The notes beneath the pieces are model-generated. The model ran no database searches and was not told where the DNA came from. It worked only from the letters and a program-made list of their open reading frames with translations. The translations under genes and the position numbers were made by a program. 39,125 bases of DNA from Gemmatimonadota bacterium. GTDB lineage: Bacteria; Gemmatimonadota; Gemmatimonadetes; Gemmatimonadales; GWC2-71-9. Every line of letters begins with the position of its first letter. Position 1 is the first letter of the stretch. The DNA lies in contig JAPULZ010000236.1 of NCBI GenBank assembly GCA_027294455.1, positions 1 through 39,125 on the forward strand, written 5' to 3'. This document shows positions 1 to 7,643 of the stretch, in pieces.

Positions 1-1
1 T

Positions 2-613
2 GACGATACCTTCCTGGTGCGCCAGGGCCCGGATTTCTATGGTGCCGGGACGTTTTGGCAGATCGGGTTTCGCGGTGGCTTCCGGTTCGATACGCGGAAC
101 CGCTCCGTCGCGGCCACCCAGGGCGTCGTGTTCGACGGCGGGGGAACCTTGTGGCCCTCCTGGATGTCTGTGGACGCAACCTTTGGTGAGGTGCACGGCG
201 AATTGGCCACGTATCTCACCGCCGGGCCCACGCTGGCGCTTCGCGTCGGCGGGCAACGGGTGTTCGGGACCTTTCCCTTCTTGGACGCCGCGTACCTCGG
301 CGGCGCGAGTACGGTGCGCGGTTTCAACGAGAATCGATTTGCCGGACACGCATCATTGTTCGGCAACGCGGAACTGCGATTCCGGCTGGCGCGCACGCGC
401 GTCATCTTCCCCGGCGGTATCGGCGTTCTCGCGCTCGGGGACGTGGGCCGCGTGTATTCGGATGCCGATACCCCGGGGGAGAACACGCTGCACACCGCGT
501 TCGGCGGCGGCCTGTGGTACTCCGTACTGAATCCCGCGAACACCCTTGCGCTGGCCATCGCGCGGAGTGACGAACGCACGGGATTGTACATCACTGCGGG
601 GTTCATGTTCTAG
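2..613 (+). CDS. Omp85/BamA-type outer-membrane barrel protein, C-terminal part
   Basis: The reading frame is open from the left edge, so only the last 203 residues are present. It shows alternating hydrophobic and polar beta-strand patterning and a 'STVRGFNENRFAGH' segment that matches the conserved VRGF/Y loop motif of Omp85 (BamA/TamA) barrels. It ends in an aromatic residue (GFMF), as expected for a beta-barrel insertion signal. Family knowledge places it in the outer membrane, either inserting proteins or acting as the barrel of a larger fusion; the N-terminal part that would decide this is outside the window. The ppk gene starts 5 nt after the stop, so the two are probably co-transcribed. 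The fold assignment is good and the exact subfamily is open. Confidence 0.82.
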   Translation, partial: DDTFLVRQGPDFYGAGTFWQIGFRGGFRFDTRNRSVAATQGVVFDGGGTLWPSWMSVDATFGEVHGELATYLTAGPTLALRVGGQRVFGTFPFLDAAYLGGASTVRGFNENRFAGHASLFGNAELRFRLARTRVIFPGGIGVLALGDVGRVYSDADTPGENTLHTAFGGGLWYSVLNPANTLALAIARSDERTGLYITAGFMF

Positions 614-618
614 CGCCG

Positions 619-3453
619 ATGCGACAAGCAGCCGGAACCATCCTCGACGTACCCGACCGAGGCGTCTTCGACCAGCTCCTGTCCGACGATTTGCCCCTCG
701 GGCTACGCGGCACGGCCCTCGAGCGTTCCTTGTACCGCGACGTGTATTTCGACACCGCCGACGGTGCCCTCGGCCAGCGTGGCGTGCGGTGCCGGTTCCG
801 AACCGGTGCGGACGACCGGCGCACGCTCTCGATCGCCATCGAGGAACGCGCCGGCCCCACCACGGCCGCGCCAACCGGCGGAGTGCGGGTGTATCGGGCC
901 GACGTGCCGGAAGTGGACCCGGCCGAGGCGTTGCGGGGGAACTCCGATCCTGCGCGACGGCTCCGAGGACTTGTCGATCCGGATCGGCTCCGGCCCGCGG
1001 TCGAGCTGGAGACAGAACGCTACCGGCGGAGGGCCCGGCACGGGTGGTTTCCCTTTTGGACCATCGAGGTCCGATACGATGTCGTCACCGTGCGCGACGG
1101 GACGGAGTCCGACGTCTTCTACGAGGTCCAGGTACGCTCCCGCGGTCCGGGGAAGACGATGCGGGGCCCGTTGGTCAAGGCGATCCAGGACCGGTACGCC
1201 GTGCGGCCGACCTTGTCGGACAAGGTGACCCGTGGCTTGCAGCGTGCGCTGGCGCTAAAGCGTACGCCGCCTGCCGCCGGGAGCCGCCGCCGCCGGGCGC
1301 TCGCGGGTGAGGCGCGGGAACCGCGCTCCGGCGTGGCCGCGGCGCCGGCCGGGCCTGTTCCCGATGCCCCGTCGGTGCTCGGTCGGTTCATCAACGCCGA
1401 GCTCAGTTGGCTCGAATTCAACACGAGGGTGCTGGAAGTGGCGGAGGACCCCGGCACCCCGCTCCTCGCCCGATTTCGGTTTCTCGCGATCTTCAGCTCC
1501 AATCTCGACGAGTTCGTCATGGTGCGGATCGGGACGCTGAAGCTCGAAGCGGCTCACGGCATCACCGAGCAGAGCCTCGACGGCCTCACGCCGCAGGAGC
1601 AGCTGGACACGATCGCGGCCCGGCTTCCCACGCTGATCGCGCGGCAGCAGCGATGTTTCCGGTCGATCCTCCCCGACCTGGAGCGTCACGGTGTCGGTCT
1701 CCGGCGCTGGCAGGAGTTGGCAGACGGAGACCGGGAGGCGATGAAGAATTTTTTCTTCGAACAAATCTTCCCCGCGCTGACGCCTCAGGCCCTCACGCAA
1801 GCGCCGGGGCACCCCTTTCCCCACATCACCAACCTGAGTGTGTCGCTCGCCGTCATGATTCGCGACGAAGAGGGGGGACCGGTGCATTTCTCTCACGTGC
1901 GGGTCCCCGCGGGGCTGCCGCGGTTCGTACTGCTGCCGAACAGTCGGGATCGGGTGCCCATCGAGGATGTCATAAGCGCCAACCTGGGATCTTTGTATCC
2001 CGATCGCAACATCGTGGAGGTGCGACCGTTTCGGATAACCCGCAGCGGGGATATTCAGGTCGACGAGGAGCACGCCGCCAATTTGCTGGACGCCATCGAG
2101 GAAGAGGTCAAGCGGCGTCCCTTCGGTGCCGTGGTCCGTCTCGAGTTGGACCACGCCATGCCCGCGGCGATGCGCGACCTGATCGTGCGGGAATTGCAGT
2201 TCGAGGAGCCGGAGCAGCACACCTTGCTGACGGAGAGCGACATCTACGAGGTGGACGGCCTGATCGATCTGACTGCCGCCAACGAACTCGCGTCCCTGCC
2301 CCTGCCACAGCTGGACTTTCCGCAGTTCACCCCGGCCACGGTGTTGGAGCCGGCGGCGTCGATCTTCGAGCTGATCACACAGCGCGATATCCTCGTGCAT
2401 CATCCCTACGATTCGTTCGAATCGACGACGGAGCGATTCATCGTCGAGGCCGCGGACGATCCGGATGTCATCGCGATCAAGATGACGCTGTATCGCAGCG
2501 GCAACCAATCACACATCATCGATGCCTTGACGCGCGCAGCGGCTGCGGGAAAGGAAGTCGCCGTCTTCGTCGAGCTGAAGGCCCGGTTCGATGAGGAGCG
2601 CAACATCAACTGGGCCAAAACGCTCCAGCGAGCCGGCATTCATGTCGTATATGGATTCGTGCGGCTCAAGACGCACGCCAAGACGACATTGGTCGTGCGC
2701 CGTGAAGGCGACGCGATCCGGCGTTATTCCCATATCGGAACCGGAAACTACAACGGTGCCACTGCGAAGTTCTACACGGACCTGGGATTGCTGACGTGCC
2801 GGAACAAACTGGGAGTGGACCTGAACGATCTGTTCAACGAGCTCACCGGATCGTCCCGTCCCCCACAGGGCAAGTTCCGGCGCCTCCTGGTGGCGCCCAA
2901 ACGCATGTGCAAGCGGTTCGTCAAGCTCATCGAGCGGGAGGCCGAGCATGCGCGAGCCGGGGACGGTGGCCACATGCGTGTCAAGCTCAACGGATTGGCG
3001 GACAAGGAAATCATCGAAGCGCTCTACGACGCCTCGCAAGCCGGAGTCCAGATCGACCTCGTCGTGCGAGGGATCTGTGCGTTGCGGCCCGGCGTGCCCG
3101 GGCTTTCGGAGCGCATCCGGGTCTTCAGTATCCTCGGCCGTTTTCTCGAGCACGCCCGCATCTATCATTTCGCGAACGCCGGCGAACCGGAATATTTTAT
3201 CGGCTCGGCCGACTGGCGACATCGCAACCTTCGCCGGCGGGTCGAGGTGGTCGCCCCCGTCATCGATCCTGACGCGTGTGCGCGCCTCGATCGCATTTTC
3301 TCCCTGGAGTTGGACGATCCGTCTGCCTGGCAGATGAACGACGACGGCACCTACGCCCGGCGCCCGCTGCCGACCGGCGTCGACCGGCTCACGGCGCAGG
3401 AGCACTGGCTCAACGAGTTGACGCTCGACGCGTCGCCGCGCGACGTGCTATAG
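619..3453 (+). CDS. ppk1: Polyphosphate kinase 1 with N-terminal CYTH-like domain
   Basis: PPK1 makes inorganic polyphosphate from ATP through a phosphohistidine. The protein is 944 residues, about 250 longer than a usual PPK1. Residues 1-215 resemble a CYTH (triphosphate tunnel) domain: 'YFDTADGALGQRGVRCRFRTG' spans 44-64, followed by basic strands and 'YEVQVRS'. A low-complexity linker covers about 216-255. PPK1 proper begins at 'FINAELSWLEFN' near 256. The catalytic histidine is H686 in 'LKTHAKTTLVVR', followed by 'SHIGTGNYN', and the second active-site histidine is H845 in 'LEHARIYHF'. Their spacing of 159 is close to the 157 of the E. coli enzyme. 'GSADWRHRNLRRRVEV' is also typical. The start ATG lies 5 nt after the upstream stop and has no clear Shine-Dalgarno sequence. 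The PPK1 call is secure; the CYTH call rests on motif resemblance. Confidence 0.95.
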   Translation: MRQAAGTILDVPDRGVFDQLLSDDLPLGLRGTALERSLYRDVYFDTADGALGQRGVRCRFRTGADDRRTLSIAIEERAGPTTAAPTGGVRVYRADVPEVDPAEALRGNSDPARRLRGLVDPDRLRPAVELETERYRRRARHGWFPFWTIEVRYDVVTVRDGTESDVFYEVQVRSRGPGKTMRGPLVKAIQDRYAVRPTLSDKVTRGLQRALALKRTPPAAGSRRRRALAGEAREPRSGVAAAPAGPVPDAPSVLGRFINAELSWLEFNTRVLEVAEDPGTPLLARFRFLAIFSSNLDEFVMVRIGTLKLEAAHGITEQSLDGLTPQEQLDTIAARLPTLIARQQRCFRSILPDLERHGVGLRRWQELADGDREAMKNFFFEQIFPALTPQALTQAPGHPFPHITNLSVSLAVMIRDEEGGPVHFSHVRVPAGLPRFVLLPNSRDRVPIEDVISANLGSLYPDRNIVEVRPFRITRSGDIQVDEEHAANLLDAIEEEVKRRPFGAVVRLELDHAMPAAMRDLIVRELQFEEPEQHTLLTESDIYEVDGLIDLTAANELASLPLPQLDFPQFTPATVLEPAASIFELITQRDILVHHPYDSFESTTERFIVEAADDPDVIAIKMTLYRSGNQSHIIDALTRAAAAGKEVAVFVELKARFDEERNINWAKTLQRAGIHVVYGFVRLKTHAKTTLVVRREGDAIRRYSHIGTGNYNGATAKFYTDLGLLTCRNKLGVDLNDLFNELTGSSRPPQGKFRRLLVAPKRMCKRFVKLIEREAEHARAGDGGHMRVKLNGLADKEIIEALYDASQAGVQIDLVVRGICALRPGVPGLSERIRVFSILGRFLEHARIYHFANAGEPEYFIGSADWRHRNLRRRVEVVAPVIDPDACARLDRIFSLELDDPSAWQMNDDGTYARRPLPTGVDRLTAQEHWLNELTLDASPRDVL

Positions 3454-3960
3454 GTAACGCGCGATCGCCATCGCCCCGACCGAGAAGGCCAGCAGGACGG
3501 CGACCCAGTGGGCGCTGGTCCTGGCGCGGCCCTGCAGCGCCTGCACCCGGGCCTGGAGCGCAGTTCGGGCGTCGCCTTCGGCAGTTTGCATATCGGTGCT
3601 CAGCCGTCCGGCCCGGAGCGCGGACCGCCGCATGACGAAGACGCCGATGAAAAAGGCGATGATCGCCGCCAGCCCCCCGATGCTGTAGCCCATCCCGACG
3701 GGGGAGGCCGCCCAACCGGCAGCGCGGCCGGCCGAGAGGCGCATGAAGAGCACGAGGCCGGTGAGAAGGGTGAGGCCGGCAATCACCGGCAGGATCGTCA
3801 TGTAGTGCCGCTGTTGAATGCCCTTCATCACCTTGGCCCCGTCAGGGCCCGCCGCCCGAACGGCCGGCTCGAGGAACAACACGAAGAAGAAGATGGCTCC
3901 GGCCCAGACCACGCCTAGGCCGATGTGGAGGAGCCTGAGGACGATCATTTCGGCGTTCAT
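3448..3960 (-). CDS. Small four-helix membrane protein, CopD-like
   Basis: A 170-residue integral membrane protein with about four hydrophobic helices, near residues 5-28, 53-73, 88-108 and 150-169. The first helix has 'LRLLHIGLGVVWAGAIFFFVLFLEP', which resembles the histidine-containing first helix of CopD/DUF-type small membrane proteins. A charged segment (110-147) separates helices 3 and 4. It is the last gene of the minus-strand polyphosphate cluster, and its ATG overlaps the CHAD gene's TGA (ATGA), suggesting translational coupling. Its stop shares the palindrome CTATAG with the stop of the facing ppk1 gene. Function is unknown; copper handling is only a family-level guess. Confidence 0.75.
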   Translation of the reverse strand: MNAEMIVLRLLHIGLGVVWAGAIFFFVLFLEPAVRAAGPDGAKVMKGIQQRHYMTILPVIAGLTLLTGLVLFMRLSAGRAAGWAASPVGMGYSIGGLAAIIAFFIGVFVMRRSALRAGRLSTDMQTAEGDARTALQARVQALQGRARTSAHWVAVLLAFSVGAMAIARYL

Positions 3961-5036
3961 CGGTCACCTTGCCATGGTTCTCTTGCGTCCGTCGCGGTGC
4001 TGACGGCGACTTTCCGTGTCTTGCGGAGAGCGTTGCGGTGCGACGGTCGGAGATGGTTGGCCACCTTCTCGATGCGGGCGATCAACGCCTCGGCGTGTCC
4101 CTTCAGCCAACGTTTCTTGGCGCGATCGAACTGGCGCTGCTCTTCCCGCCGCACGCGCTGCATCCCGGCTGCCAGGGCGTAGCACGTCCGTGACTCCGGC
4201 GTACCCCGAGTGATGGCTGCCACGCGCGGGTCGTGGGCGCCCGTGCGGACGAGCTGGTCCGACCAGCGGCCGGCGGCCCGGCCGACCTCTACGGTGATCT
4301 GGGTCTCGAGAATCTGCAGATCGCGCAGGTCGCCGAGGATGTCCTGGAGCTGTTTCATTCCCTCGATCACGCGGGGAGCGCCTTGTGCCTCCAATCGGAG
4401 CGGCTCCAACAGGTAACGCAGTCGCTTGACCGCGAGGCGGGCTCGATGCGTCGCCTGCACGTCGTCGACTGAGCGGATCCGGGCGAGCTGGGTGCGCAGC
4501 TTCCTCAGGTTCTTGCAGATGGCCTCGTGGGCCGCGGCGGTCATGCCCTGGTCCGTCGCGCCCGTGGGGCCGTCGGCTGCGGCCAGCCAGTCCTCCGTCT
4601 CCAGTTGCTGGCAAATCCTGGTAAACTCGCTGCGAATGAGGGCGGTCGTCGCCTGCCGCAGCGCCGGATCCTGTTGCGAATACCGCTCCGCCAGCATCCA
4701 CTCCAGTCCCTCCCGCTGCAGGGTGGGGAGTCCCTTCTGACTGATCTGTTCCTGGAGCCATTCCCGGTGCACCTCGAAGTCCCGGCTGGCGTTGGTGCTC
4801 GTCACGAGGTCGCTCAGGGCCTTCCGGAGCCGCTTGGAGCGGCCCCTGCCGAGGTGGTCCCGCTGCGCCTCGAGGTGGGTGCGCAGCCGCCTGGCGGCGA
4901 CCCGGAAATCGTGCAGCGCCTCATCGTCGCTCGCATCGGCCAGACGGTCGCAGGTCGCCTCGGTGGCTCGTAGCAATTTTGGGGCGATCTGCCGACAGGT
5001 GGATTCGAAACGATCTCGAGCTCTGGTGCGTGACAT
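3957..5036 (-). CDS. CHAD domain protein
   Basis: A 359-residue, strongly helical and basic protein. 'DEALHDFRVAARRLRTHLEA' near residues 38-57 is the signature first helix of CHAD (conserved histidine alpha-helical domain). 'THRARLAVKRLRYLLEPL' in the second half is the matching basic helix of the internal duplication. CHAD domains are established polyphosphate-binding modules that localise to polyP granules, which fits its place between two ppk1 genes. No CYTH domain is attached here, although CYTH-CHAD fusions are common; the cluster's CYTH-like domain is on the facing PPK1. It overlaps the downstream membrane-protein gene by 4 bp. The next gene upstream ends 130 bp away, so it may have its own promoter. 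Confidence 0.93.
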   Translation of the reverse strand: MSRTRARDRFESTCRQIAPKLLRATEATCDRLADASDDEALHDFRVAARRLRTHLEAQRDHLGRGRSKRLRKALSDLVTSTNASRDFEVHREWLQEQISQKGLPTLQREGLEWMLAERYSQQDPALRQATTALIRSEFTRICQQLETEDWLAAADGPTGATDQGMTAAAHEAICKNLRKLRTQLARIRSVDDVQATHRARLAVKRLRYLLEPLRLEAQGAPRVIEGMKQLQDILGDLRDLQILETQITVEVGRAAGRWSDQLVRTGAHDPRVAAITRGTPESRTCYALAAGMQRVRREEQRQFDRAKKRWLKGHAEALIARIEKVANHLRPSHRNALRKTRKVAVSTATDAREPWQGDR

Positions 5037-5166
5037 TGCGGCGGGGTTCCCCTCAGAGGAATCGCGTGTTTACCGGGAATAGTCCGCGGAGCATTCCCGC
5101 AGCCCCCGAGCTCGGCGACGAACCCGGGGGGTCGGAATAGTAGCCCAAATACGGGTCGCCCGACAA

Positions 5167-6015
5167 CTATCGGGGGCGGTAGAGGGTCAGGCGGGCCCGG
5201 CGGTTGCCCCCCTCGTCGGCCAGGAACAGGGTCCCGTCGGAGGTGAACGCGATGCCCTCGGTCTGTCGGTGCACCCGCTGGTCCAGCTGCACGCCGCCGA
5301 CCACCTCCCCGTCGGGGGTGATCTCGACGAGGGCGCCCTCCCGCGCGGCGACGATGAAGTAATGCCCGCTGGTGGGATGACGGGCGATTCCGGACGGATG
5401 GATGGTGCGGGAGTCGATCATCTCTCGCAGTGGGGCGACGGGAACGAGCAACGGCGGTCCCGTCACCTCGCGCTCCGCGAGCGACCACCGGAAGATGACG
5501 ATGAAATCCTCCAGGTCTTCGTCCCCCCTGACCGTCTTGCAGAGCATCAGCAGCGTTCGGTCCGACGGCTCGAATTCGAGGCCCTCCACCTCACAAAACT
5601 CGCCGACGCCTGTGCGGTACGTGTTGTACAGCATCCGGTCGCCGTCGGCCCCCTCCCGGCTCTCGTATATCCGGCCGGAACTCGTCACCAGATAGAACCG
5701 CTCCCCCACCACGGCGATGCCCTCGAAATCTCTCCGCTCCGGGGGATCGCCCATGGCGAACCCCTTGATCACGCGTCCTTCCCGATAGTCGATTTCGTAG
5801 ATCACCGCGCGTTCGTCGTCGTGACCGAACAAGCGGTCGCCGGATGCCCAGGCCAGGCCCGACAGCTCCCGGAGTAGCCTGGGGAGCCGCCATTGGCCGT
5901 CTTCCTCTGCGACGAGGGAATAGTCCTGCAGTCCCTGGCCGAGCGTCCCCCTCGGGACCAGCACGACCAGGAGAAGTGCGATCTCCAGGGCCGCCCGCAA
6001 CCGCCCCGGGGACAT
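5167..6015 (-). CDS. SdiA-regulated / phytase-like beta-propeller protein, secreted
   Basis: About 282 residues from the ATG at 6015, which I prefer over the start 21 nt upstream (6036). It forms a TGATG junction with the stop of the DUF4956 gene and begins a clean signal peptide ending near 'RGTLGQG'. The mature part has repeated blade-like motifs: 'ELSGLAW', 'DFEGIAVVGERFYLVTSSGRIYE', 'EVEGLEFEP', 'HPSGIARHP' and 'RQTEGIAFTSDGTLFLADEGG'. These match the SdiA-regulated (YjiK-like) propeller family, which is related to phytase-like propellers. Export to the periplasm or surface is likely. No enzymatic activity is established for the family. Its position in a polyP cluster makes a phosphate-related role conceivable, but that is inference. 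Confidence 0.85.
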   Translation of the reverse strand: MSPGRLRAALEIALLLVVLVPRGTLGQGLQDYSLVAEEDGQWRLPRLLRELSGLAWASGDRLFGHDDERAVIYEIDYREGRVIKGFAMGDPPERRDFEGIAVVGERFYLVTSSGRIYESREGADGDRMLYNTYRTGVGEFCEVEGLEFEPSDRTLLMLCKTVRGDEDLEDFIVIFRWSLAEREVTGPPLLVPVAPLREMIDSRTIHPSGIARHPTSGHYFIVAAREGALVEITPDGEVVGGVQLDQRVHRQTEGIAFTSDGTLFLADEGGNRRARLTLYRPR

Positions 6016-7112
6016 CAGCCCGGTGGCGGCGTCCAATTGGGTGGGCGCTGTGCTTTGGATTTTCTGGACTTGCCCTTCAGGTTCCGGTACTCGGCGGCCA
6101 CGATGTGTTTCGCGGCCCGCGCGCGCAGGGTCGACACCAGCTGGGTCGGGGTAACGCCCGAGGGCAAGCCGATGAGGTACTCCAGAGACGAATTACCGTC
6201 CGGGGTGGGGGCCACCTCGGCCAGCTTGAAGTCGCTGGTGTGCTGCTTGAGGACCTGATCGATGACGTCGAGGGTTTGCTCGTCCGCCTGGGCCAGGACG
6301 ATCAGCAGCCCGTCGTAGGTGCCCTTGCCGGCGCTGTCGATGTGATCGCGAATGCGGGCCTTCCGCTCGGCGATCTCGCCGAGCGTATCGGGCGTCAGGG
6401 CCTGGAGCATGGCGGGATCCCCGATCGTCAGGTTGCCCGAGCCCGCGCCGGGTGTCTTCCCCACGCCGGCCAGCACGTCGCCGAGGCGCAGTTTGGGTGT
6501 GCGTCCCTTGACGGCATCGGCGTAGATGTTGCCGATCTTCCGCCGCCACATCGTGAGGACCAGGTAATTGAAGATGATGGACGTGACGAACGCGATGCCG
6601 AGCGCCCCTGCGCCGGCCGCCATGGCGGTGCCGACGGCGAGGAAGATGTAGACCGCGTCCTTGGTATCCTCCAGCGTGTTGCGGAACCGCACGGCGGCCA
6701 CGATGCCTGCGAGGCTGAACGCCAGCGCCACGCTGTTCTGCACCACGATCACGAGCCCGATCACCGGCACGGGCAGAATCAAGACCGTGTGCACCACCGA
6801 CTCATCGTAGCCCTTCTCCTGCTTGGTGAGCATGTAGACCCAGGAGACGGGCGCGAGGACCAAGAGCGCTCCAAGGATCGACGTGACGGCTTCGAGGGCG
6901 GTGGTAAACGGATTGATTGCTTCGAACCGGCCCCCACTAGCTCCCCGGGTGAAATCCAGGGTGGCCCCGAGGGTGGAAAGCCGCTCGAGCGTGAAGGCGG
7001 TCTCGAGGATCGGGAAGGTCTTCACGAGTGCCGCGCCCACCAGCACGAGGAAGATATAGTACGCCGTCAGCGAGAGAAACGGAGATTTCGACCAACCGGG
7101 TCTAGGAGGCAT
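6015..7112 (-). CDS. DUF4956 family membrane protein
   Basis: A 365-residue protein with an N-terminal membrane half (helices near residues 12-32, 75-97, 107-128 and 155-188) and a soluble C-terminal half. The segment 'AAVRFRNTLEDTKDAVYIF' (residues 139-157) is the diagnostic motif of DUF4956. In many bacteria this family is encoded next to VTC/CYTH-type polyphosphate polymerases, so it is a candidate polyP membrane partner. Here it lies 27 bp downstream of sixA and two genes from a ppk1, with no free-standing VTC gene in sight. Its stop overlaps the start of the propeller gene (TGATG). The family assignment is strong; the molecular function is unknown. Confidence 0.9.
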   Translation of the reverse strand: MPPRPGWSKSPFLSLTAYYIFLVLVGAALVKTFPILETAFTLERLSTLGATLDFTRGASGGRFEAINPFTTALEAVTSILGALLVLAPVSWVYMLTKQEKGYDESVVHTVLILPVPVIGLVIVVQNSVALAFSLAGIVAAVRFRNTLEDTKDAVYIFLAVGTAMAAGAGALGIAFVTSIIFNYLVLTMWRRKIGNIYADAVKGRTPKLRLGDVLAGVGKTPGAGSGNLTIGDPAMLQALTPDTLGEIAERKARIRDHIDSAGKGTYDGLLIVLAQADEQTLDVIDQVLKQHTSDFKLAEVAPTPDGNSSLEYLIGLPSGVTPTQLVSTLRARAAKHIVAAEYRNLKGKSRKSKAQRPPNWTPPPG

Positions 7113-7139
7113 CGACGCAATCTCTTCTGGTTGCCATGG

Positions 7140-7637
7140 CTACACTTGTCCGAGCTTCTCGAGTTGCACAGGGTTCAACGCCCACTTGAGCCAAGCCGTT
7201 CCCGCCGTAGGGTGATCCGGCCACGTGATCAGGCAGGCCCCGCCTTTCTTGAACGCCATGAAGTGATTCAACGGCGAGGCGAGGAGCCAGCTGGTCAACA
7301 ACCCAAGATGTGGCTCGTGACCCACAATCGCCACCGTCTCGGGATCACTCCGCTGCTGGAGCCACGCGAGAACCTCTTCCCGCGATCCCGCCGGCTCCAA
7401 CGCCTGGAGCTCCTCCGGTGACGTGTCCTCGTACTCCGACGCGACGACCTTGGCCGTCTGGACCGCGCGGCGCAGCGGGCTTGTGGCCAGCGCGTCGATC
7501 TCCGGGACAAGGGTGACCAGTCCCCGCGCCACCCGTTTCATGGTGCGTTTCCCTTTGCCCGTCAGCGGCCTGGCTTCGTCGTCTTGGCCCGGCTCGGGTT
7601 GGGCGGCGAGGCCGTGGCGGATGACGAGGAGATCCAC
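7140..7637 (-). CDS. sixA: SixA-type phosphohistidine phosphatase
   Basis: A 165-residue member of the histidine phosphatase superfamily, of the compact SixA type. The catalytic RHG motif is at residues 7-9 (H8), 'TSPLRRAVQTA' follows at 52-62, and the second catalytic histidine is in 'VGHEPHLG' (H107). SixA enzymes remove phosphate from protein histidines. Because PPK1 works through a phosphohistidine and sixA-like genes often neighbour ppk1, a role in resetting or tuning PPK1 is plausible but inferred. The start is GTG, 6 nt after the stop of the upstream ppk1, so the two are almost certainly co-transcribed. Confidence 0.93.
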   Translation of the reverse strand: MDLLVIRHGLAAQPEPGQDDEARPLTGKGKRTMKRVARGLVTLVPEIDALATSPLRRAVQTAKVVASEYEDTSPEELQALEPAGSREEVLAWLQQRSDPETVAIVGHEPHLGLLTSWLLASPLNHFMAFKKGGACLITWPDHPTAGTAWLKWALNPVQLEKLGQV

Positions 7638-7643
7638 GGTGGC

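Noticed and set aside
1255-2508. Long minus-strand frame inside ppk1
   Set aside because: Antisense shadow of the PPK1 core with no recognisable motif.
5150-5180. Short stem CCCGA...TCGGG at the end of the propeller gene as a terminator
   Set aside because: Only about 5-6 bp and no T tract; too weak to call.
5844-7421. Long plus-strand frame opposite the DUF4956 and SixA genes
   Set aside because: Low-complexity His/Arg/Gly-rich translation, typical of an antisense shadow in GC-rich DNA; the minus-strand genes have clear family motifs.
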